Shown here one piece after another: positions 8,907 to 15,995 of a stretch of 64,000 bases of DNA (within the stretch, counting starts at the first letter, position 1; each line of letters starts with the position of its first letter). Made by a program: the position numbers and the translations under genes. The notes under the pieces were generated by a model that worked only from the letters and a program-made list of their open reading frames with translations, had not been told where the DNA came from and ran no database searches. Source of the stretch: Amycolatopsis pittospori (GTDB taxonomy: Bacteria; Actinomycetota; Actinomycetes; Mycobacteriales; Pseudonocardiaceae); NCBI RefSeq assembly GCF_013870525.1, contig NZ_JACBXD010000021.1, positions 47,531-111,530 on the forward strand, written 5' to 3'.

Positions 8907-9899
8907 ATGCGGTTTCGGAATTCGCTCGCGATCGGGCTGGCGGCGCTGGTGCTCGGCGGCTGCACGTCGACGATCGGCGGTTCGGCGGCGCCGGTGCCCG
9001 GACAGGGACCGGTGATCACGAAGGCCGAGCCGTGCAAATTGCTGTCGCAGCAGCAGGCGGACGCCCTCGGCGTCACCTTCCCGGGCAAGGAGCGTCCGGC
9101 GAAGCCCCAGCAGAAGATCCCCGGGGTCTGCCGGTTCCAGGAACTGGAGGACGCGCCGGCCGGTGTCGCGCTGGAGGTCTCGCAGAGCAAGGACCTGTCG
9201 GCGGAGGACTACTACGCCGGTGCTCTGCCGGGCGAGAAGTTCGGCGTCGGCGGGTTCACCTGGACGCGGTACGCGACCGTCCTCGGCCCGAGTTACTGCT
9301 CGCTGTCCACCGAACTCGACGCGAAGACGTTCATCGAGGTCTCCAGCGACGCCCCGGGCGACGACGACAGCAAGGCGTGCGACCTGGCGAAGGCCGCGCT
9401 CCCCGCGGTCGCCTCGCATCTGCCCGGCGGGCAGCAGGATCCGCAGATCACCGCGCCCCCGGGCCAGAAGCCGATCGAGCCGTCCGGGCCGCTGGTGAGT
9501 GTCGACCCGTGCACGCTGCTGAAGCCCGACCAGGCCGCCCAGTTCAAACTCGCCGCCGCCCGGCCGATGAACGGTTCGTCCAACGACCCGAAGAACGGCT
9601 GCCAGTGGGACGACACCGACGGCGAGGACGGCAAGAAGGCACTCGACCTCTGGGTCTACACGGCGACCAAGACCGAGGACGTTCCAGGCCTCGACGGCAC
9701 TCCCGCCGAGCAGATGGTGAACGGCAAGAAGTGGATCGTCTACTCGGCTCCGGACAGCCCTCTCTGCGTCGCGCTCTACCCGGTCACCCCGACCTCGGCG
9801 ATCAAGCTCGACACCGGTGACCTCACCGACAAGGCGAAGGCCTGCGAGATCCCTCAGGCCGTGATGCCGCTCGTGACCGCGAACGCGCCCGCCGCCTAG
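8907..9899 (+). CDS. DUF3558-type lipoprotein, two-domain (paralogue 2)
   Basis: 330 residues from ATG 8907, chosen because GAGGAGGGG (8893-8902) precedes it and it gives a clean signal peptide (MRFRNSLAIGLAALVLGGC); the frame is open from 8856. Lipobox LGGC. Same two-lobe layout as the preceding protein: EPCKLLSQQQADAL and DPCTLLKPDQAAQF, joined by an ITAPPGQKP linker. The pair is evidently a tandem duplication, most conserved in the N-terminal lobe. Its TAG overlaps the stop codon of the convergent lhgO gene (9896-9899). Confidence 0.8.
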   Translation: MRFRNSLAIGLAALVLGGCTSTIGGSAAPVPGQGPVITKAEPCKLLSQQQADALGVTFPGKERPAKPQQKIPGVCRFQELEDAPAGVALEVSQSKDLSAEDYYAGALPGEKFGVGGFTWTRYATVLGPSYCSLSTELDAKTFIEVSSDAPGDDDSKACDLAKAALPAVASHLPGGQQDPQITAPPGQKPIEPSGPLVSVDPCTLLKPDQAAQFKLAAARPMNGSSNDPKNGCQWDDTDGEDGKKALDLWVYTATKTEDVPGLDGTPAEQMVNGKKWIVYSAPDSPLCVALYPVTPTSAIKLDTGDLTDKAKACEIPQAVMPLVTANAPAA

Positions 9900-11080
9900 G
9901 CGGACACCTCGTCGGCGATGTACTTGGCGATCTCCAGCGCGCTGGTCGCCGCCGGTGAGGGCGCGTTGAGGACGTGCACCTGGTTTCGCGCGGTTTCGAT
10001 CAGGAAGTCGTCGACGAGCGCGCCGTCCGGGCGCAGCGCCTGTGCCCGGACGCCGGAGCCGTGCCGCACGATGTCGTCCTCGGTGACGGCGGGGACGAGC
10101 CGGGCGAGGCTCTCGGCGAAACGGCGGCGGGAGAACGAGCGGCGGACCTCGTCGAGCCCGGTCGGGTACGCGTACTTGCGCGCGAGCCGCCAGACGCCGG
10201 GGAACCGGGCGACCTCGGCGAGGTCCTTCGCGGAGACGTCACGCCAGGTGTAGCCCTCACGGCGCAGCGCGAGCACCGCGTTGGGGCCGGCGTGCACGCT
10301 GCCGTCGAGCATGCGGGTCAGGTGCACGCCGAGGAACGGCAGCGACGCGTCCGGGACCGGGTAGATCAGGCCGCGCACCAGATGGCGGCGTTCGGGTTTC
10401 AGTTCGTAGTACTCGCCGCGGAACGGCACGATCCGCGCGCTCGGGGTGAGCCCGGCGAGCCGGGCGACGCGGTCCGCGTGCAGGCCCGCGCAGTTGACGA
10501 GGGCGTCCGCCTGGACGACGTCGTCGCCGGTCGCCACCTCGACGCCGCCGTCGCGGGCCGCGCGGATCCCCAGTGCCGGCGCGTTCAGGCGGAGGTCGGC
10601 GTCGGATTCGTCGAGCAGGCGCACCAGTGCGGTGCAGACCGCGGGGAAGTCGATGATGCCGGTGGATTCAACGCGCAGCGCGGCGACGCAGGAGACCTCG
10701 GGTTCGTACTCGCGGGCTTCGCTCGGGGTGATCAGCTTCGCCGGGACGCCGTTCGCTTCGGCCCGCTCGGCGAGCACCCTCAGCGCGGGGAGTTCGGCTT
10801 CGGAGGTGGCGACGACGAGTTTGCCGCAGACCTCCACCGGCACCCCGTACTGCCGTGCGAAGTCCACAATGGACCGGTTGCCCGCGGTGGACATCCTGGC
10901 CTTGAAGGATCCCGGCTTGTAGTAGAGCCCCGCGTGCACGACGTTCGAGTTGTGCCCGGTCTGATGGGCCGCCCAGCGGTCCTCCTTTTCGAGCACCGTG
11001 ACGTCCAGGCCTCGTTTGGTCAGCTCCCAGGCCACGGCGAGACCGACGATCCCGCCCCCGATTACCACGACAGTGCGCAC
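9896..11080 (-). CDS. lhgO: L-2-hydroxyglutarate oxidase/dehydrogenase family FAD protein
   Basis: 394 residues, typical for the family. N-terminal FAD dinucleotide fold VVIGGGIVGLAVAWEL (about 4-19) with the acidic strand end VLEKE, then the family signature HQTGHNSNVVHAGLYYKPGS. The C-terminus has GVRAQAL and NAPSPAATSALEIA, matching LhgO. Oxidises L-2-hydroxyglutarate, a metabolic by-product, to 2-oxoglutarate, probably at the membrane face. Divergent from a TetR gene with two operators in the 65-bp gap, which suggests that the TetR protein controls it. Confidence 0.85.
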   Translation of the reverse strand: MRTVVVIGGGIVGLAVAWELTKRGLDVTVLEKEDRWAAHQTGHNSNVVHAGLYYKPGSFKARMSTAGNRSIVDFARQYGVPVEVCGKLVVATSEAELPALRVLAERAEANGVPAKLITPSEAREYEPEVSCVAALRVESTGIIDFPAVCTALVRLLDESDADLRLNAPALGIRAARDGGVEVATGDDVVQADALVNCAGLHADRVARLAGLTPSARIVPFRGEYYELKPERRHLVRGLIYPVPDASLPFLGVHLTRMLDGSVHAGPNAVLALRREGYTWRDVSAKDLAEVARFPGVWRLARKYAYPTGLDEVRRSFSRRRFAESLARLVPAVTEDDIVRHGSGVRAQALRPDGALVDDFLIETARNQVHVLNAPSPAATSALEIAKYIADEVSA

Positions 11081-11105
11081 GATCGACCAGGTTACCCGGA
11101 GCGCT

Positions 11106-11123
11106 ACCTGACAGTCGTCAGGT
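11106..11123. promoter_or_regulatory. TetR-type operator 1
   Basis: Perfect inverted repeat ACCTGAC-AGTC-GTCAGGT (7-4-7). Its centre is 31 bp, about three helical turns, from an identical-arm site at 11137-11154. It lies in the lhgO/TetR divergent promoter region. Confidence 0.75.
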
Positions 11124-11136
11124 TAGGTGGTAGCGT

Positions 11137-11154
11137 ACCTGACCGATGTCAGGT
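11137..11154. promoter_or_regulatory. TetR-type operator 2, overlapping the regulator's start codon
   Basis: Perfect inverted repeat ACCTGAC-CGAT-GTCAGGT. The ATG at 11146 falls inside it, so a bound repressor would block initiation of its own gene. No Shine-Dalgarno sequence fits in front of the ATG, suggesting a leaderless transcript. Confidence 0.75.
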
Positions 11155-11757
11155 AAGAGGCTGAGCCGAGACGAACGCCGGGAGCGGATCCTGGCCGCGG
11201 CCGCGGGGGTGTTCGCCGCCTCCGGGTACGACGGGGCCGGGATGCGCGAGGTCGCGACGGCGGCCGGGATCAGCACGCCTGTCCTCTACGACCACTTCCC
11301 GTCCAAGGCGCGGCTGTACGCCGGGCTGCTTGAGTCCGAAGTGGACAGTCTGCTGGCCGGCTGGGACGCGCTGCCGCCGTCGGACACCGCCGAGGAGCTG
11401 CTGCGTGCCCGGGTCGCCGCGATCTTCGCCTGGATGGAGACGAACGAACGCGGCTGGCGGATGATCTTCGCCGAGACGCCGTCGGATCCCGACGTCGCCG
11501 AAGTCCACCGGCGCGGTCAGGCCAGGGCCACCGGGCAGCTGACCGGCGTTTTCGCGCAGGTCCCCGGTCTGAAGCTGACCGCGGACCTGCCGCGCGAACG
11601 CGCGAACGAAGCCCTCGCCGAAGCCGCGAAAAGCGCGCTGAACGCCATCGCCACCTGGTGGTGGAGCAACCGTGACATCCCGCGAGAGCAGGTCGTCGCG
11701 CTCACGACGGATCTGCTGTGGCGCGGTCTGGGGAACCTGATCCAGGAGGACTTATGA
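11146..11757 (+). CDS. TetR/AcrR-family transcriptional regulator
   Basis: 203 residues. N-terminal helix-turn-helix (about 11-57) with the family pattern RERILAAAAGVFAASGYDG, then ISTPVLYDHFPSKARLYAGLL. The remaining helices form the ligand-binding/dimer domain, with no recognisable ligand signature. It starts inside its own presumed operator (11137-11154), indicating autoregulation. It is divergent from lhgO and overlaps the downstream NTF2-like gene by ATGA (11754-11757), so regulator and NTF2-like protein are cotranslated. Confidence 0.88.
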   Translation: MSGKRLSRDERRERILAAAAGVFAASGYDGAGMREVATAAGISTPVLYDHFPSKARLYAGLLESEVDSLLAGWDALPPSDTAEELLRARVAAIFAWMETNERGWRMIFAETPSDPDVAEVHRRGQARATGQLTGVFAQVPGLKLTADLPRERANEALAEAAKSALNAIATWWWSNRDIPREQVVALTTDLLWRGLGNLIQEDL

Positions 11758-12245
11758 GTATGCCGACCACCGAGCGCTACCGCCGCGCCGCCGAGACGCG
11801 CGACGTCGAACTCGCGCTGAGCGCCTTCGCGCCGGACGCCGTCGTCCATTCGCCGCTGACCAGCCGGGTCCGGTTCACCGGGCACGCGGAACTCGGGCCG
11901 CTGCTGGAAGTGGCCTACTCGCATCTGCGCGACGTCCGGTTCCACACCGACACCGGTGACGACTCGACGCGCGTCGTCGTCTACACCGCGCGCATCGGCG
12001 GCGAAGAGATCGAAGAGGCGACGGTGCTGAAGCTCAACGAAGACGGGCTCATCGCCGAAGCGACGCTCTTCGTGCGGCCGCTTCCCGGACTCGTCGCGCT
12101 GATGGACGCCTTCGGCCCGGATATCGCCCGTCGCAACGGCCGCACCTTCGCGGCCCGGCTCCTGGCCGTCGCCGCGAAACCCCTGCTGGCCATGGTGCGG
12201 TCCGGCGACAAACACGCCGTCCCGCTCGCCGGGCCCCGCCTCTGA
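11754..12245 (+). CDS. NTF2-like (SnoaL-type) small protein
   Basis: 163 residues from ATG 11754, which overlaps the TetR stop. The start TERYRRAAETRDVELALSAF and the alternating strands around VVHSPLTSRVRFTGHAEL fit the cone-shaped NTF2-like fold. Such proteins are small-molecule isomerases, hydrolases or binding proteins; no catalytic dyad can be assigned. Coupling to the TetR gene suggests a role linked to the inducing ligand. A hairpin follows four bases after the stop. Confidence 0.7.
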   Translation: MSMPTTERYRRAAETRDVELALSAFAPDAVVHSPLTSRVRFTGHAELGPLLEVAYSHLRDVRFHTDTGDDSTRVVVYTARIGGEEIEEATVLKLNEDGLIAEATLFVRPLPGLVALMDAFGPDIARRNGRTFAARLLAVAAKPLLAMVRSGDKHAVPLAGPRL

Positions 12246-12250
12246 AGTAA

Positions 12251-12300
12251 GTGAAGGCCCCCATCCTGTACCTAGGCGCAAGGATGGGGGCCTTCGTGCA
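12251..12300. terminator. Palindrome family C, copy 1: bidirectional terminator
   Basis: A 15-bp perfect stem (GAAGGCCCCCATCCT 12253-12267 with 12281-12295) and a 13-base loop sit between convergent genes ending at 12245 and 12303. It shares the GTGAAGGCC edge with the palindrome at 26540-26588. Confidence 0.7.
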
Positions 12301-12302
12301 CT

Positions 12303-13859
12303 TCACACCGGCGCGGAGGCAGGCGAAGCGGCGGAGTCGGCTGTGTCTCTTTCGGGGTCCTCAAGAATCTTCGGCACCCCTCGCAGCGTGAACAGCGCAC
12401 TGATCGCCAGCACCGCCATCAGCCCCGCCGAGCACAGCATCGTCAGCTGAAGCCCGTCGACGAACGCCAGTTTCGCGCTGTCCAGCACCACCGCACCCTG
12501 CGCGGGCGGCAACTGGGCCGCGACCTGGACCGCGCCGCCGAGCGTGTCCGCGATCGTTCCGGCGGCTTCGGGCGGGACGCCGTCCGGGACGACGAGTTCG
12601 CTCCGGTACAGCGCGCCGAGCACGCTGCCGAGAACCGCGATCCCCAGCGCCCCGCCGAGTTCGGTCGCCGTTTCGGAGATCGCCGACGCCGCGCCCGCGC
12701 GGGCCTTCGGGACCACGCCGAGCACTGTGTCCGTCGCGACGGCGAGGATCAGCGCCAGCCCGACACCGAAGACGATCATCGCGAACAACAGGTCCGTGTA
12801 CACGATCGTCACGCCGATACCCGAGTACAGCGCGAAGCCGGTGGCCGACAGTCCGCATCCCAGCGCGATCGTGACCGCCCGGCCGAACACCTTGATCCCC
12901 AGCGGCGCCAGCACACCGCCGAGGATCGCGCCCCCCATCCCGGGCAGTCCGGCGAGGCCGGATTTCAGCGGCGACCAGCCCGCCACCAGTTGCAGATACT
13001 GCGCGAACAGCACGGACACCGCGAGCTGCGCGAACATCGCCACGATCGTCGTGCCGACGGTCGCCGAGAACGCCCGCTGCGTGAACAGTTTCAGGTCCAT
13101 CAGCGGTTCGGCGAGCCGCGGCTGGCGCAGGAGGAACGCCAGCAGACAGCCGAGTCCGAGCACCGCCGCGACGGCGATGTCCCCATGGGCCCAGCCCTTG
13201 TACGCGACCTCCTTGATCGTGTAAACGATCCCGACCATGCCGACGACGGAGAGCAGCACACTGGGCACGTCGATCCGGCCGGGCGCCGGATTCTTCGACT
13301 CGGGCAGGATCAGCGCGCCCGCGATCACCATCGCGATCACCACCGGCACGTTCACCAGGAACACCGAGCCCCACCAGAAATGGTCGAGCAGGACACCGCC
13401 GACGAGCGGCCCGAGTCCGAAGCCGAGGATCGTCAGCCCGCCCGAAATCCCGATCGCCGCCGCACGTTCCTTACCGGTGAACACGTTCCGGATGATCGAC
13501 AACGTCGACGGCATCAGGGTCGCGGCGGCGATCCCGAGCAGCGCGCGGGCGGCGATCAGGAGTTCCGCCGTCGGCGCGTACGCCGTGATCACCGACGCGA
13601 CGCCGAACAGGGCCGCTCCGATCAGCAGCAGTTTCTTCCGCCCGACGCGGTCGCCGATGTTGCCCATCGTGATCAGCAGCCCGGCGAGCGCGAACCCGTA
13701 GGCGTCGGCGATCCACAGCATTTCCGTGGTCGACGGATGCATCTGTTCGGACAGCGTCGGCAGCACCAGATGCAGCACCGTCAGGTCGATCGCGATCAGC
13801 AGCTGGGCCAGGACGCAGACCACGAGCGTGCCGGCCTTGCGTCCTCTGCCGATGTTCAC
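12303..13859 (-). CDS. MFS drug/metabolite exporter (DHA2, EmrB/QacA family)
   Basis: 518 residues and about 14 hydrophobic helices, as in the 14-TM DHA2 group. Shows the loop 2-3 signature GNIGDRVGRKK, a motif-C-like GFGLGPLVGGVLLDH in helix 5, and LWIADAYGFALAG in helix 2. Proton-driven export of small molecules across the plasma membrane is the family role. Its ATG overlaps the stop of the upstream C45-type hydrolase (ATGA, 13856-13859), so the two are translationally coupled; substrate and hydrolase product may be linked (inference). Confidence 0.88.
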   Translation of the reverse strand: MNIGRGRKAGTLVVCVLAQLLIAIDLTVLHLVLPTLSEQMHPSTTEMLWIADAYGFALAGLLITMGNIGDRVGRKKLLLIGAALFGVASVITAYAPTAELLIAARALLGIAAATLMPSTLSIIRNVFTGKERAAAIGISGGLTILGFGLGPLVGGVLLDHFWWGSVFLVNVPVVIAMVIAGALILPESKNPAPGRIDVPSVLLSVVGMVGIVYTIKEVAYKGWAHGDIAVAAVLGLGCLLAFLLRQPRLAEPLMDLKLFTQRAFSATVGTTIVAMFAQLAVSVLFAQYLQLVAGWSPLKSGLAGLPGMGGAILGGVLAPLGIKVFGRAVTIALGCGLSATGFALYSGIGVTIVYTDLLFAMIVFGVGLALILAVATDTVLGVVPKARAGAASAISETATELGGALGIAVLGSVLGALYRSELVVPDGVPPEAAGTIADTLGGAVQVAAQLPPAQGAVVLDSAKLAFVDGLQLTMLCSAGLMAVLAISALFTLRGVPKILEDPERDTADSAASPASAPV

Positions 13860-14953
13860 CTCGAAACGCCGAAGGTGAGTTCGGGCGAGTGCCGCGCCGT
13901 CCCGTCCTCGGCGTCACCGAGGTAGAACCGCGTGCTCATGGTGCGCGCCGCCGGGTCGAAGACGCTGCGCCACAACGTCCGCCACGGCGCGCCCGGCTCG
14001 ATCGCGACGGACACCGCGTCGAGCGCCTCGCGCGGTCCGGTGCCCGCTTCCTTGGTGATGGTGCGCAGCCGCTGGTAGGTGAGCATGGTCTCCGGCGTGT
14101 CCTCGGGCAGCGCGTCGATGTCCGGATACCGGTGCAGCGGGTGGTTCGTGACGCACAACGGCCCGTCGGCGACCTCGACGAAGTACTCGATGTCGTGCGC
14201 GCCGCGCTCGTAGACGAAACCGCGGCCGGAGGCGTCGGCGACGATGTAATGGCAGGGCGCGCCGTGCGAGTACTGCTTGGCGAGCATCAGCGCCTCCTTG
14301 GCCTCCTCGACGTTCTCGCATTTGTCGAGCAGGTAGCGGCACACCTGCGGTACGGAGAGCCCCGCCTGCGGACCGGGGTCGTCCTCCAGCGGCGAAGCCG
14401 CTTCGATGTCGGCCATCAGCAACGCGACGACGAGCCCGGCCTCGTTGACCCCCTCCATCGCACCGTCCACTGTGGACATCGTGAGCGACGTCGAGGCGAT
14501 GCCGTCGTCGGGGATCGTGGTCAGCACGTAAGGCCGCGACGCCATCGGAACCGTGCCGTCGTCGACCGGTTCCGCCCCCGCCATCACCGCGCCGAGCTGC
14601 GACCAGCTCAGCGTGAAGAAGTCGTAGTTCCGGCCGAGGGTGCTGCCGTTCCACAACGCCGAACAACCGGATCCGGCGGGCAGCGCCGAGGCGTTGTCGA
14701 AGGCGACCGCCGCGTCGTACGGGAGTCCGTACGCCTGCGCGAAACCGGCCGTGCGCTCGGCGTACTGAGGCCAGTTCCGGTCGAACCAGGTGCGCCGCGC
14801 CCTGGCCACGATCGGATCGATCGACGGCGGCGACCAGTCGGAACGCGCCCGTGTTTCGGCGGCGAGCGCGTGGCCGATCTCGGCCTGCGAGCCGCGCAGC
14901 GTCAGATGCCGCACGGCGAGGAAGTCTTCGGGAGATCCCGCGATGTAGGTCAT
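13856..14953 (-). CDS. C45 peptidase / acyl-CoA:6-aminopenicillanate acyltransferase-like Ntn hydrolase
   Basis: 365 residues from ATG 14953 (MTYIAGSPED); an upstream ATG at 14995 would add 14 residues without homology. The nucleophile is probably Cys97 in GSGCSALWNGSTLGRNYDF, the classic linear-amide C-N hydrolase segment; NEAGLVVALL and VTNHPLHRY are further family blocks. The family includes isopenicillin-N acyltransferase and relatives acting on small acyl-amides. It may act without a long propeptide, since Cys97 is far from the N-terminus, or undergo autoprocessing there. Coupled to the MFS exporter. Confidence 0.75.
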   Translation of the reverse strand: MTYIAGSPEDFLAVRHLTLRGSQAEIGHALAAETRARSDWSPPSIDPIVARARRTWFDRNWPQYAERTAGFAQAYGLPYDAAVAFDNASALPAGSGCSALWNGSTLGRNYDFFTLSWSQLGAVMAGAEPVDDGTVPMASRPYVLTTIPDDGIASTSLTMSTVDGAMEGVNEAGLVVALLMADIEAASPLEDDPGPQAGLSVPQVCRYLLDKCENVEEAKEALMLAKQYSHGAPCHYIVADASGRGFVYERGAHDIEYFVEVADGPLCVTNHPLHRYPDIDALPEDTPETMLTYQRLRTITKEAGTGPREALDAVSVAIEPGAPWRTLWRSVFDPAARTMSTRFYLGDAEDGTARHSPELTFGVSR

Positions 14954-15093
14954 GGCGGGGAGCCTGTCCGCGAGCGCTGACGACGCACGCACCAACGGCT
15001 GACCGTCCTGACCGTCCTGGCAGCGCTGTCATCGGATTGTCATGTGCCCCGCGCGAAAGTCACTTCACACAGCAACGACGAGCGAGGGAAACC

Positions 15094-15291
15094 ATGATCG
15101 GCAACAAGGTGTACATGATCGCCGGGGGCGTGTTCTGCGTTCTCTTCATCGCTTTGGGGATGGTCGAGTTCTCCACCGGCTACCCCGAGGACGGCCTCGA
15201 AGACCTGGGCTACGCCGCGCTGAGCGCCATCGCCGGCGGCGTCCTCTACGTCCTCGACCGCCGCCAGCGTGAGCGGCGTGATGCCCGATGA
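15094..15291 (+). CDS. Small two-helix membrane protein
   Basis: 65 residues from ATG 15094, preceded by GCGAGGGA. Two hydrophobic helices (about 6-26 and 38-56) separated by the acidic loop STGYPEDGLEDLG, ending with a basic tail RRQRERRDAR: topology probably both ends in. No known family recognised. The stop overlaps the next membrane-protein gene (ATGA 15288-15291). Confidence 0.6.
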   Translation: MIGNKVYMIAGGVFCVLFIALGMVEFSTGYPEDGLEDLGYAALSAIAGGVLYVLDRRQRERRDAR

Positions 15292-15995
15292 GGAACATCG
15301 ACGGCGGCTACGGCGCCTTCCCGGCCGCTCCCGACCAGGCCGCGCTCGAACAGCGCGAACGGGACATCCGCAAGGGCAAGGGCGCGCTGATGCTGACCGT
15401 GGCGGGCGGCTTCGTGGCCCTCATCGCCGGCTACAACGCCCTCGTGGACTTCTCCCCGGGGTCGCTGGTGGTGACGATGATCGCGCTGGCCGCCGCCATC
15501 GGTGGCGGGGCGCTCACCAAACACCTGATGCGCACCGTGCGCTTCCGGGTGCACAAGCCCAACGCGGGCCTCGTCGGCGCCGCGAAGCTGACCGGGATCC
15601 TGGTGGTCTTCTTCGCGATCGCCGCCGTGCTCGGTTCGATCGAGGCACCCGGTGCGCTGCGCATCGTCCTGATCGCCGTCTGCTGCGGCGCCCTCGCTTA
15701 CGTGAGGTCGCTGCACGACCAGCAGTGGGTGCTCTTCGAACTGGACGCGGTGGGCGTGCGGGTCGAGCGGACGGTCGTCCCCTGGCGCGACGTCACCCGT
15801 CTCACCACCGACCCGGTCGGTCCCGGGATGACCCGGCTGGGGGCGATCCCGGTCAACGCCGCGCCGCTGTACGTCGCCGTGCAGGACAGCGAACTCGACC
15901 CGCGCCTGCTGGTCGATGCCGTCGGCCGGTTCGCGCCGCGAGGGATCCAGCTGACGCGGTCCGCTCACGACTCGCTGGGCAACCCCGCCAGTTGA
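15288..15995 (+). CDS. Membrane protein with C-terminal PH-like domain
   Basis: 235 residues. Cytoplasmic N-terminus (about 1-32), four hydrophobic helices in two pairs (about 33-52, 58-75, 95-115, 122-138), then a soluble C-terminal part with VLFELDAVGVRVERTVVPW, typical of bacterial PH-like domains that start with a strand describing membrane or protein contact. Coupled to the small membrane protein upstream. Its last 31 bp overlap antiparallel with the end of the SARP-type regulator gene. Function unknown. Confidence 0.6.
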   Translation: MRNIDGGYGAFPAAPDQAALEQRERDIRKGKGALMLTVAGGFVALIAGYNALVDFSPGSLVVTMIALAAAIGGGALTKHLMRTVRFRVHKPNAGLVGAAKLTGILVVFFAIAAVLGSIEAPGALRIVLIAVCCGALAYVRSLHDQQWVLFELDAVGVRVERTVVPWRDVTRLTTDPVGPGMTRLGAIPVNAAPLYVAVQDSELDPRLLVDAVGRFAPRGIQLTRSAHDSLGNPAS

